Positions 53,848-63,200 of a stretch of DNA of 64,000 bases are shown here, piece by piece. The DNA lies in assembly GCF_900129635.1 (NCBI RefSeq), contig NZ_FSRB01000003.1, forward strand, positions 806,001 to 870,000, read 5' to 3'. The position numbers and the translations under genes were made by a program. The notes beneath the pieces are model-generated. The model made no database searches and was not told where the DNA came from. It saw only the letters and a program-made list of their open reading frames with translations. How positions within the stretch are numbered: position 1 is the first letter of the stretch; each line of letters opens with the position of its first letter. Source of the stretch: Singulisphaera sp. GP187. Its GTDB lineage: Bacteria; Planctomycetota; Planctomycetia; Isosphaerales; Isosphaeraceae.

Positions 53848-54417
53848 CTACGGCTTCAGCGGCTCGACGCCCAGGTCGCGAATCGTCGCCAACGCGTGAA
53901 AGTCGAGCCCCTTGGCGGCGAACGCCTCGGCGGCCCCTTCCAGGCGGTCGAGCACGACGATGACCCGAGCGACCGTGCAGCCCATCGCCTCAACGGCCGC
54001 AACCGCCTGGAGCGACGAACCACCGGTGGTGGCAACGTCATCGACGATCACCACCGCGCTGCCGGGCTCGAGCGGCCCCTCGACGAGCTTGCCGGTGCCA
54101 TGCCCCTTGGCCTCCTTGCGCACCAGGAATCCCCGCCAGTTCGTCAGGCCGCGCGCGCCCGCAACCGCGAGGGTTGCGCCCACGATCGGGTCGGCGCCCA
54201 TCGTCAGCCCGCCCACGGCCGAGACGCCGGGCAGGTCGGCCAGTTGCGCGAGGACCCCGAGCCCGATCAGAGCCGCCCCCTCGGCGGAGAGGGTCACCTT
54301 GCGACCATCGACGTAGTAATGCGAGGTCCGTCCACTCGCCAGGGTAAACGTCCCGGTCCTCAGCGCATCCCGCCGCAGCAGTTCAATCAGACGCGACCGA
54401 TCGTAGAGTTCCGCCAT
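53848..54417 (-). CDS. pyrE: Orotate phosphoribosyltransferase
   Basis: From MAELYDRSRLIELLRRDALR the protein is 189 residues, normal for PyrE; an upstream in-frame ATG at 54456 adds a non-homologous piece. It has TFTLASGRTSHYYVDGRKVTL, GLTMGADPIVGATL, RKEAKGHGTGKLVEG (the flexible catalytic loop with Lys) and the PRPP motif VVIVDDVATTGGS. It converts orotate and PRPP to OMP in pyrimidine synthesis. It is the first gene of a probable three-gene unit with the nuclease-like and SDR genes. It is divergent from xerD. Confidence 0.95.
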   Translation of the reverse strand: MAELYDRSRLIELLRRDALRTGTFTLASGRTSHYYVDGRKVTLSAEGAALIGLGVLAQLADLPGVSAVGGLTMGADPIVGATLAVAGARGLTNWRGFLVRKEAKGHGTGKLVEGPLEPGSAVVIVDDVATTGGSSLQAVAAVEAMGCTVARVIVVLDRLEGAAEAFAAKGLDFHALATIRDLGVEPLKP

Positions 54418-54648
54418 CGCGCGAACGTACTCCTTTCCAGATTGCCCCTTGCCCATTCCGGATCGTCGGCCACCCTACCAGAGCCGCCCCCTCGAATCCA
54501 AGTGGAGTCTCTGACGCCCCGCCGGCACGATCGGGACCGAGATGAAGCGGGAACGAGCGATCGACCGATGAGGAAGGAAGGAACGAGCGGAGCGCCGGCC
54601 TCTGGCATTCGACTAAGACACGAACTCTGAGACTAACGGTTCATCCTC

Positions 54649-55566
54649 ATGCCCGTCATCCCCCGCCCCGACCCGAACCGTGACCCGATTGGGCCGTTCT
54701 TGCACTACCTGATGGCGGAGTGCGGCGTTTCGCCGAACACCCTGGCGGCGTATCGCTCGGACGTCATGCGGTTCAGTCGCTGGCGCAAAGCCCACGCGCC
54801 GGGCGCCTTGGCCGAGCTCGAGATCGCGGCGCTGGTCGGCTACGTGGATTTCCTGGTCCAGCGCGGACTCGCACCCAGTAGCGTCGGCCGAAACCTGGCG
54901 AGCCTGTCGACCTTCTTCCGGTTCCTGATTTTCGACGGTCGCCTCACGGAGAACGTGGCGAAACTGCTGGTGGCGCCGGCGGTCTGGGATCGCTTGCCGA
55001 CGGTCCTTGGCCCCGGAGCCGTCGATCGGCTCTTGAGTGCGCCGAACGGCGAGACCCGGCTCGGGCGTCGCGACCGTGCCGCGCTCGAGACGCTCTACGC
55101 GACCGGCTGCCGGGCCTCCGAGGTCGTGGGCCTCCGAGCCCGTGACCTGGATTTGAAGGGGGGGTTCGCCCGCTGCGTGGGGAAGGGGGACAAGGAACGG
55201 ATCGTCCCGCTCGGCGAGCGGGCGCGTGAGCTCCTCGCCGCGTATCTCAGCGAGGATCGACCATCACTGGTGGCCCGACGGCCCGAGACCTTGACCGTCT
55301 TCGTGTCCCGGACCGGCCGGCCGCTCTCCCGGATCGGACTCTGGCGGATCGTGAAGGTCCACGCGCAAGCGATCGCTCTCCACACCGAAGTCAGCCCGCA
55401 TACGCTCCGCCATAGCTTCGCCACCCACCTCCTGGCCGGGGGCGCCGACCTCCGCGCGGTCCAGGAGATGCTCGGACACGCCTCGATCGCCACCACCCAG
55501 GTCTACACCCGGGTTGAGCTCAGCCGACTTCGCGAAGTCCACGGCAAGTTCCACCCTCGTTCCTAA
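54649..55566 (+). CDS. xerD: Tyrosine recombinase XerD
   Basis: The 305-residue protein has an N-terminal SAM-like domain (FLHYLMAECGVSPNTLAAYRS) and the full catalytic domain. Catalytic Arg is in YATGCRASEVVGL, Lys in VGKGDKERIVPL, and HTLRHSFATHLL gives the H-x-x-R box. GHASIATTQVYTRV has the second His and the nucleophile Tyr. Length and sequence fit XerD, which resolves chromosome dimers at dif with XerC. XerC is not in the window. It is intact, unlike the integrase remnant at 6165-6539. Confidence 0.92.
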   Translation: MPVIPRPDPNRDPIGPFLHYLMAECGVSPNTLAAYRSDVMRFSRWRKAHAPGALAELEIAALVGYVDFLVQRGLAPSSVGRNLASLSTFFRFLIFDGRLTENVAKLLVAPAVWDRLPTVLGPGAVDRLLSAPNGETRLGRRDRAALETLYATGCRASEVVGLRARDLDLKGGFARCVGKGDKERIVPLGERARELLAAYLSEDRPSLVARRPETLTVFVSRTGRPLSRIGLWRIVKVHAQAIALHTEVSPHTLRHSFATHLLAGGADLRAVQEMLGHASIATTQVYTRVELSRLREVHGKFHPRS

Positions 55567-55577
55567 CGGCGTTTCGA

Positions 55578-55889
55578 TCACGAGGGCGCTACGTCGGCGC
55601 TCGGCTCGGGAGTGCGCCACGCCTCAAGCTTCTGCTTGATGACGCCGCGATAGCTCATCGGATCAGTCCCCTTGGGACTGGCGATCCCGATTCCGACGCA
55701 CGCATCGACCGGAATGATCCGGACGATTTTCCGTTCCTGATCGCCGAGGAGCGCGACCCGAATCTCAGCGACAATGGCCGTGTCGTCCCAGTGGCAGCGA
55801 CTGGCCGTCCCGTCGGGAAGAAAGAGCATGACTTCCGGCAAGCCCGCGTCACGCAGGCCCGACCAGATTTCCGAAATCAGTTCCGCCAT
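55578..55889 (-). CDS. Small hypothetical protein
   Basis: The 103-residue protein (MAELISEIWSGLRDAGLPEV...) has a mixed alpha/beta look: FLPDGTASRCHWDDTAIVAEIRVAL and ERKIVRIIPVDACVGIGIASP suggest a small beta sheet. No signal peptide or membrane helix is seen, and no family is recognised. It is convergent with xerD, only 11 bp away. The composition is normal for a real gene. Confidence 0.6.
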   Translation of the reverse strand: MAELISEIWSGLRDAGLPEVMLFLPDGTASRCHWDDTAIVAEIRVALLGDQERKIVRIIPVDACVGIGIASPKGTDPMSYRGVIKQKLEAWRTPEPSADVAPS

Positions 55890-56299
55890 AAGTCGTTCGA
55901 CTCGCTCTTCATTTCGAGGGTTCGAGGGCGATCAGACTCTCCGGTCGCCGAAGCACGGGGCAGGGGGGAGGCTCCCTCAGGAAACCCTAGGACAAAGATT
56001 CGTAATCAGAGCAGCCAGACACTTCAATTGGAATGTCTGGCAGGTTCAGAGTATATGGGCGTTCGACCGCAAGCCTTCGCCACTCACCCAATTCTGCCAT
56101 ATTGCCCACTTTAGGAGGTTGCCCACCGGCTTGATGCCTCACAGAAGGAAATTTTTTTCATTACATATCATTATTTATTTTGCTTAGACTTCGTCGAAAA
56201 CTAGGAATATCCCCATTCCGACCCCTCCTGCCGGTGGCGGAAGTCGCCCCGGTGAGAGCCGGGGCGTTGTCGTGCTCGAGAAGGGGGAAGGGGGCGTGC
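55890..56299. other. Intergenic with a degenerate copy of the dispersed repeat
   Basis: Bases 56012-56056 (GCCAGACACTTCAATTGGAA, then TGTCTGGCAGGTTCAG, ending near GTATAT) resemble the start of the repeat at 5951. A strongly AT-rich stretch follows at 56150-56195. No gene is seen. Confidence 0.4.
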
Positions 56300-56707
56300 T
56301 CAACGACGGATCCCCACCTTCGGTTTCGCCTGTCGAAAACCTCTCAAACCAGCGTCGGTAATCTTAGTCCCCTTGATATGGAGCCGTTTGAGATTCGCCA
56401 ATGTTTTCAGATGGGCCAGCCCATCGTCACTGACTTGAGTCCCTTCAAGGTTGAGATGTTGGAGGTTGACCAATCCAGTCAAATGCTCCAGTCCGGAATC
56501 GGTGATGGTGGTGTGATCGAGCCCCAGAAGCTCAAGGTCGTTCTTTCCTACCAGTTGTTTCAAACCGGCATCCGTGACGTCGGTACCGCCGACACTCAGT
56601 CCTTTGAGGCGGGCCAGCGTCTTAAGCGGCATGATCCGGGTGTCCGTCGACCTGACTGAGGAGGAAATCGTCAGCCATCGAAGCCGCGTCAGCCGGTCAA
56701 GGTACAC
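56300..56707 (-). CDS. Leucine-rich repeat protein fragment
   Basis: The frame encodes five LRR units: LKGLSVGGTDVTDAGLKQLV, LELLGLDHTTITDSGLEHL, LQHLNLEGTQVSDDGLAHLK, LKRLHIKGTKITDAGLRGF and one partial. It begins at a weak GTG and has no signal peptide. The frame closes at 56729-56731, where palindromic repeats begin. Intact planctomycete LRR proteins of this type are longer, so this is probably a 5'-truncated gene cut off by the repeat cluster. LRRs of this class bind protein partners. Expression is uncertain. Confidence 0.5.
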   Translation of the reverse strand: MYLDRLTRLRWLTISSSVRSTDTRIMPLKTLARLKGLSVGGTDVTDAGLKQLVGKNDLELLGLDHTTITDSGLEHLTGLVNLQHLNLEGTQVSDDGLAHLKTLANLKRLHIKGTKITDAGLRGFRQAKPKVGIRR

Positions 56708-57101
56708 GAGACCGAAAATAATTCGGTGTCAAAAATAATTCGGTATCAGATCATACTATTCTCGAAATAATTCGGAAACAATTCGGTGTCAGATCATATT
56801 ATTCTCGATGTTCTCTGCGGTCGCTCAGACAGCATCAGGATTAATTATGATCTGACACCGAATTATTCTCCCAGCGACAAGTACGTGAGCGACTCGAAGG
56901 CAAACCGCTGTAATCCCACGAGCGTAGGCTGGGTCGAGCCGCCTACTTTCGTGGCACGTCCGTGAATCGTCCTGAAACTGGGAAGTTATTTGCGTCCCGT
57001 TCATTTGGCGGATCGAGGCCTTTCGCTTTCTCATCACAGCCAACCAGAATGTCACTCATCGTCGATACACTGATAGTCTACAAGCCTCTACCCTCAATTC
57101 A
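56708..57101. repeat. Palindromic repeat cluster
   Basis: AATTCGGTGTCAGATCATA (56780-56798) is inverted exactly at 56846-56864, with 47 bases between. A shortened direct copy (ATAATTCGGTATCAGATCAT, then ACTATTCTCG) lies upstream at 56739-56768, and another fragment at 56719-56731. This layout resembles repeats mobilised by single-strand (Y1/REP-associated) transposases. None is encoded here. Bases 56880-57101 show nothing further. Confidence 0.65.
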
Positions 57102-57338
57102 ATGAAGAAGGGAGGCGAGCCAGACATTCGTGAACGATTCGGGGCCGCCGTCAGGGATCGGCGTGAATCGCTCCACCTGACGCAGGAGGAGTTCGCGGAC
57201 AGGGCCGGCATCCACCGCACCTACCTCTCCGACATCGAGCGGGGCACGCGAAATCCCAGCCTCATCAACATCGAGCGTGTAGCCACGGCTTTGGACCTGA
57301 AACCCTCCGAGCTCTTCAAGCGGATCGAGCAAGGCTGA
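57102..57338 (+). CDS. Xre-family transcriptional regulator (1)
   Basis: The 78-residue protein is a single Cro/C1-type helix-turn-helix: IRERFGAAVRDRRESLHLTQ, EEFADRAGIHRTYLSDIERG and TRNPSLINIERVATALDL. The HRTYLSDIERG.RNPS pattern resembles controller proteins of restriction-modification systems and phage-type regulators. A related gene lies 350 bp downstream on the same strand. No restriction or phage gene is adjacent. Cytoplasmic DNA-binding dimer expected. Confidence 0.85.
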   Translation: MKKGGEPDIRERFGAAVRDRRESLHLTQEEFADRAGIHRTYLSDIERGTRNPSLINIERVATALDLKPSELFKRIEQG

Positions 57339-57688
57339 CCCGAGCCTTGAGAGCTCGTCGATCCTTCAGAATCCCCTGACCCGCAAGCTGACCGCAACGT
57401 CAGTGAATCGGCCTTTCGGTGGGCCGAAGCGTCCTCGCTTTTCGTGCCTGTGTCATCGCCTTCGATGACGCCTCGTCTGCCCGTCCCCCTTCATGATTCA
57501 CCCGCCCGCCATCCGGTCAACGATCGCGTGGCGTGATCGGCGCTGCTTCGACACGACTTACGACCTTCGGGAACGGACCGGTTGCCCTGGTCGCAATGGC
57601 CGGAGCGGCTGCGCCGATTGTTTCGTGCCGCCCAGAAAGCGAATGCTACTTAAACACATCATGTGTGACGGGAGAATGCCCGTCAAGC

Positions 57689-57919
57689 ATGAACCTGGAC
57701 GACACCAAATTTCTGTGTGAACTGGGCGACCGCCTTCGCGAGCGGCGGATCGCGCGCAACCTGACCCAGGAGCAACTCGCCGAGCAGTGCGAGCTCCATC
57801 GCACCTTCATCGGCTCGGTCGAACGGGGCGAGCGCAATGTCTCGATCTTGAACCTGAGGTTGATCGCCAGGATCCTGCGAATCCCGCTGGCCGACCTGTT
57901 CGCCAAGTCGGGTCAATAG
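57689..57919 (+). CDS. Xre-family transcriptional regulator (2)
   Basis: From MNLDDTKFLCELGDRLRERR the 76-residue protein is a second Cro/C1 helix-turn-helix (NLTQEQLAEQCELHRTFIGS, VERGERNVSILNLRLIARIL). It shares the HRTxxxxxERGxRNxSxxN core with the regulator at 57102-57338. The frame is open upstream to 57533, but that part is not helix-turn-helix and is Cys-rich. The pair probably arose by duplication or successive acquisition. Regulatory targets are unknown. Confidence 0.78.
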   Translation: MNLDDTKFLCELGDRLRERRIARNLTQEQLAEQCELHRTFIGSVERGERNVSILNLRLIARILRIPLADLFAKSGQ

Positions 57920-58342
57920 AGTGGTTCGGCCTCGCCAGCCCGACGTTCCCGATTATCGGCTTAATGGTTTCGCGGCCGGGATTCACGTTTCCGTCGTCGG
58001 GCCCGATGGTCAGCCACCGGATCGCGTCTTCCTCGACGCGGGGTTCGCTGTTATCGTTCGCAGATGGACTCGCATTACCAAGGCTCAACAAGTCGGGCAG
58101 TCTGAACGGATTGCGTGGTCGGAAAAAATCTTGTTGGGGGACTTTCTCAGCGAGGGTGGACAAGCGCGGACAGTTTCGGCAGTGGTCGAGTAGGCAGTAG
58201 GTGGCGAAGAAGTCCTTCGTCGGCAAAGTCTTGCTCCGGTTCCTCGGGCTGCCTTGGCCGCCCAAAGTGTCCGCGATGTTCACTGGTCCTGGCATCGGCG
58301 GTGAGAAAGTACCGTTGTTGGAGGGACTTTCTCAACTCCCTT
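57920..58342. other. Region without a safe gene call
   Basis: A plus-strand frame from GTG 57921 to 58193 (90 residues, MVRPRQPDVPDYRLNGFAAG) starts one base after the regulator stop, but it has no domain. Minus-strand frames are also open and share short repeated motifs (GGACTTTCTCA at 58139 and 58323). This is probably relic DNA. Confidence 0.35.
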
Positions 58343-58521
58343 ATTAATTTCAACGATCCGCCAATGGGCTAAAAACCAGTAGGATTTGGGTGTTTCTGCA
58401 AAAGGTTTACCCGAAAAGAGTTGCGTCGCTGCGTCGACTGCAAACCATGACAGGATAACGACTTGCTGCGTCCGCTCTTTTCAGTTGGTTTTTAGCCCAT
58501 TGGCGGATCGTTGATTAATTT
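58343..58521. mobile_element. MITE: 163 bp, 28-bp perfect terminal inverted repeats, 8-bp target duplication
   Basis: The ends at 58351-58378 and 58486-58513 are exact inverted copies (CAACGATCCGCCAATGGGCT...). The element is flanked on both sides by ATTAATTT (58343-58350 and 58514-58521). The inside is non-coding. It fits a miniature inverted-repeat transposable element mobilised in trans; the parent transposase is not in the window. Confidence 0.88.
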
Positions 58522-58573
58522 TGGGAGCTCCATAGACACTTCAATACTGAACACGTCCAATCAGCGGGAGGCC

Positions 58574-59003
58574 TGACCACGCTGACCACCACGGAGTTCC
58601 GCGCTAAGGGGATGGTTGCCCGCGTCCGACGCCGCTTGGCCAACGCCCGAACCGTTCTGTTCGGTGCTCACGGCGAGGTCACCCGACACACGCCCAAGAC
58701 CAGGGACAGAGCCGGCAAAGCCATTACCGGGACGCCGCCGCCGTCGTTGCGGTCGAGGGGACGCTGACCCAACAGTGCCTCGAGGCGTTCGAAGCTCGCC
58801 TGACTGAGCAGACGGCCTTGCTGAAGCAGTTCGATGCCCGGCTGCAACGCGCCGTCGAGATCACCGCCGACATGCAAGCCGCGTTCCTCAGTAAGGTCCA
58901 GGCCGAAGGGGTCAGCCTCCCCGTCGCCCGTCGGCTCTTGGCCGTGATGCTTGGACCCAAGACGCCAAGTTCGGCCCATCTAGACTCAGGGGGCGGCGAA
59001 TAG
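58574..59003 (+). pseudogene. Frameshifted remnant of an unknown gene
   Basis: The first frame reads LTTLTTTEFRAKGMVARVRR and continues to about 58735. A second frame then reads DAAAVVAVEGTLTQQCLEAF, LLKQFDARLQRAVEITADMQ and LPVARRLLAVMLGPKTPS to the stop at 59003. The switch without a break in coding character suggests one frameshift in a helical, coiled-coil-like protein. No family is recognised. It may be part of an element, given the MITE next to it. Confidence 0.45.
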
Positions 59004-59028
59004 GGAAGCGCCGTTCATAATCCAATCG

Positions 59029-59934
59029 CTACAACTCTCCGACGGGATCCGACACGGGCTTCGTCGCCTTTGTGCCCCGAAGGTACTCCCTGAACTCCGG
59101 CCTGAGCGCGAACGCCAACGCGGGGATTGTGTAGACGATCCCAAAGCAGGTAACGGCCACGAGCGCTGACCCAGTCAGGTGCGAATAGTAACCCCACGGC
59201 TTACGCAGGATCAACCCGATCCCGCCGACCGTCAGCGTCACCAAGGCGGGCAGGTAAAGGGCAAAGAAGCCGAGCGACTGAGCCATGATCATTCGGGTGT
59301 CGGCGATCAGTTCCGGTCGCGGGACCCTGCCGAAGTAACGGTTCAGGCCCAGGGAACCGTTCCAGACCTCATCCACGCCGATCGCGAGCATGAAAAGAAG
59401 CCCCGATTCCATGGCCAATAGCAACGTCGCGAGGGCGAGGTCCGCGACGCCGAAAACAAGGATGGTCCGGCGGGTCACGGCCAGGCCTCGCGACGAAGGC
59501 CCCCCTTTCCAACCGAAGCGTGTCCGGTCGGTGATCCTCCCGAATCGCTCCTGGGTGTCGGTGACCTCACCCCACCGATTCGCGGGGCCGTCCCAACGGA
59601 CCACGACACGTTCCGAATTTGGCCCCCGAAAGAATCCACCGCATTTGACCCAGCCGCTGCGCCGCTCGCCTCGACGGTCCTCCACCGTGACGTAGAAGAC
59701 CGCTTGAACGGCGCTTTTCGACAGAATCCAAGGGTTGAGTTGTCTGGCCTCCTCCTTGATTATCTTATAGCCTTTCTCGGAGGCCCAATTCTCGAGAATT
59801 CTGACATGATAGAGACGATAATTCTTGATTATCCCCATAGATGAAATTGCCGCCCTCGCGAAGAAAAGAAACACGGCCGAGAAAACCAGGATATTCAGAA
59901 GAGTAAGAACGATATTGTCCGTCGGATCAAACAT
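59029..59934 (-). CDS. Membrane protein, four or five helices, unknown function
   Basis: The 301-residue protein has an N-terminal membrane helix (IVLTLLNILVFSAVFLFFA). A soluble domain of about 100 residues follows, with a beta-rich VFYVTVEDRRGERRSGWVKC and VRWDG segment. Three or four further helices (TILVFGVADLALATLLLAM, FFALYLPALVTLTVGGIGLI, LVAVTCFGIVYTIPALAFAL) come after it. No family recognised; similar layouts are frequent in planctomycetes. It is complete and isolated, with 292 bp to the RHS gene. Its short C-terminal tail is acidic. Confidence 0.72.
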   Translation of the reverse strand: MFDPTDNIVLTLLNILVFSAVFLFFARAAISSMGIIKNYRLYHVRILENWASEKGYKIIKEEARQLNPWILSKSAVQAVFYVTVEDRRGERRSGWVKCGGFFRGPNSERVVVRWDGPANRWGEVTDTQERFGRITDRTRFGWKGGPSSRGLAVTRRTILVFGVADLALATLLLAMESGLLFMLAIGVDEVWNGSLGLNRYFGRVPRPELIADTRMIMAQSLGFFALYLPALVTLTVGGIGLILRKPWGYYSHLTGSALVAVTCFGIVYTIPALAFALRPEFREYLRGTKATKPVSDPVGEL

Positions 59935-60226
59935 TCGCGCGGCCTCGCCGTCTCATCCCTGGCCGATCGATCGCCGTCACCGGAGGCTGACGAACCCTCC
60001 TCGACCAACGCGCCGGGACATTCGCCTCTCAGGACATGCCCCCGGCCATAACCCCACCTCGATTTTCCGTGGGATGACTGCCATCAAATGACTTATTATA
60101 CCTACACTCGGAGTCCGGTGCGACAATTTGTGATGACATCCACCGCCGGGCTGAGCAAAGGGCCGCCTGGCGTCGCCTTCCCTACAAGATTGAGCCTCCG
60201 TGCTCTCCCCGGGACAATGGGACGCA

Positions 60227-63200
60227 TTACGGAAGGCCGGGATACGGCGGGAACGGCTGGGGACTGAAAGGATTCGGATTCAGCGGTGGGAACATGGGCT
60301 CAACTGGCCGCCTGAAGTGGGGGTTTTTCGGAGGCATCGTCGGTAGGGGGGGCATCGGTCGGGGAGGCCGGGGCGCAGGGGGGGTACACGAGACCGGTTT
60401 CCCGTTCCACCATCGCCCCAACGAAATCGCAAGGTTAGCAGGGTTAACATCACCGAGGACACCCCACGCGCCAGCACCAAACCCGCCGAGCAGGTTACCG
60501 CCCACGCCGACCTCATAAAAACCACCGCCTGAACCGTTGAACGGATTGTAGGCGCCACCAAGTTGGCCGCCAAGTAGTGCGAACCATCCCACGCCCACGT
60601 TGATGCCCGGTGTGATAGACTGACCCCCGGGAGCGATGCTGCCGGTGATGCCGGGCGTCTGGGCGCCGAAGTAGGGATGGATTCCCCAGAAGTAACACGG
60701 GCCGTAATTCGATGGGCCGATCTGGACGCCCCACCCAGGGACGACCGGCGCGAAAAGCCACGGTGGCGCGAGGTTGATGTCGATATACCAAGTCCCTCGG
60801 GGGTCGATGAGATTGGCCGGGTTGCTGTGGACGTAACGGTAGAGATTCGCATCGCCAGCAGCAAAGCCGATTGGGTCCTGGCTCATCCATCTTCCGGTTG
60901 CCGGGTTCTGAACGCGGTGCAGGGCGAAGTTAAGCCCTGTCGTCGAGTCGTACTGCAGACCCGCGAATTTCATCCGGTCTCCCACGGCCGGATTCGACTC
61001 GCCCGTGACGTTGCCGAACGCCCCATAATCGACATGGTCAATCACGCCGCCGGAACTGTTCACCAGGTCTCGTACCGTCCCCAGCCGATCACTCAGATAC
61101 CACGTCACAGCACCCCCCGACGTCTCCCGCGCCAGCACTGCGTCCACACTGGCTGGGGTCGGACCGCTCAGGTAGCGCGCTGTCTGAGTCCCGGTCCCGT
61201 TGAAGTCAAGGATTGGCGACCAGCCGTCGTAGAGGCTCCACCGCGTCGCCCCGCCTTCCGACTCTCCGATGCGCCGGTCCAGAGCGTCGTAGGTGAAGGT
61301 TGCCAGCGTCGTGTGCACGCCGCCGACGACCTGCTCGACGCCAATTTGCCGATTGCGATGATCCCAAGTATAAAGCACCTGGTTCCCGCTGGTGATCTCC
61401 GTCTTGCTCGTCAGGTTCCCCTCGTCGTCGTACGCATAGTTGAACGTCCCGTCGCTCGACTGCCGGTTCCCCGTAGCGGTCGTGAAGCCGGTCATGGTCC
61501 GGTTGCCGTTGGCGTCGTAGCTGAAGCTCTCGTTGGCGAACGCGACGTTTGTGTGCGTCACACCCGTCAATTGGCTGTCGTTGGTATAGGTGTAGCCGAC
61601 TGTGTCGGTGGCCGTACCACCGGTCGTCGTCCAGGTTTTCAACTCCTGCGTCAAGCGGTTAACCGCATCGAGCGTGTAGCCGTATGACGAGACTACCGTG
61701 CCTCCCGTCAGGGCCGTCTTGTGCACGAGGCCGGTCAGTCGGTTTGCAGCGTCGTAGGTGTAGGCCGTCGCCAGGACCGTCGATGTTCCGGTCAGGTCCG
61801 AATAGCGAATCAGACCGGTCCGTCGCCCTGCATCGTCATAGTTGAAGTCGACACGTTTGTTCGTGACTCCCGTGCCGGACTGTCGCAGACCGATCAACTC
61901 ATCGCGTGAGTCGTATACGTAATCGGTCACACCGCCAAGGCTGTCGGCGAGGCTTGCCCGATTTCCTACCGCGTCGTAACCATACGTCAGCGTCACTTGC
62001 GGAAGGCCGGTGGTTCCTGCATCATCCACCGTGATCAGACGGTCGGCATTATCGTACGTATAAGCGTACTGACTGATATTGTCGCGGATGCCTGTCATCC
62101 GGCCCGCCGCGTCGTAGGTCATGGTGATCACGTTTGTGGCCGAGCCGCCGCCGATCGGAATCCACGACTCGGTCGTCCGACGATCGTCCGCGTCGTAGCC
62201 GAACTGGCGGATTCGTAGATCGCGGTCCGTCAACTGGGTCAAGTTACCCACAAGATCGTAGACGTTCGTCGTCGTTTTGCCCCGCGGGTCAGTCACTGTC
62301 GTGACACGATCGGCCGCATCGTAGCCGTAACTCGTGACATTGCCCATCGGGTCGGTCAGGCTCGTCGGTCGTGAGTGCGGGTCGTAGGTGTATGTCGTCG
62401 TTCCACCGCCCGCCGGGGCTGTCTGACTGATCAATCGGTCTCGGACGTCATAGGTGTTCGTCGTGACATGACCGAGCGGGTCGGTGATGGTCGTCACGTT
62501 TCCGTCGGCGTCGTAGCCGTAGCTGGTTGTGTGGGCGAGTGCGTCGGTGATCGCGATTCGACGATTAATATTACTGTATGTGTAAGTTGTTGTGTGGGAA
62601 AGTGGATCCCTCACACTCGTGAGGTTGCCTTGGAGGTCGTAACCGTAGGTGTACTCGGCGATTCCTGGCCCTCCTGTGCCGCCCCATCCCCCTGATCCAC
62701 CCGAGCCCCCTGATCCGCCCGAGCCGACTGGAACGGTATCCGGGAGGGACATTGTCTTGATGCGTCCCAGATTATCGTAGCTGTATAATGTTGTATGCCC
62801 GTTTGGGTCGATCTCGGAAGTTCGTTCACCGACAAGGTCGTACCCAAACGTTGTTCGGTGCCCCAAGGGGTCGGTAACACTCGTCAAACGATTGGCATTG
62901 TCGACGGTGTACGTGGTGGTATGGCCCAGCGGATCGGTGATGGTCTTGAGGTTGCCGAAGGCGTCGTACGTGTAAGTGGTATGGTGGCTGGTTCCCTGGT
63001 TGACCGGGTCGGTCATCCCCACCAGTAGGTCACGCTCGTTGTACGCATAAGTTGTGACGCGTCCCAGGGCGTCGGTGACGCTGGTGAGATTGCCGTCGGC
63101 ATCGTAGGTGTACGAGGTAGCCTTTCCCGCCGCCGCCTGTACTGGATCTTGCTCCGATAGGAGGCGCCCAGCTTGGTCGCGGGTCAAGGTCGTCGTATGA

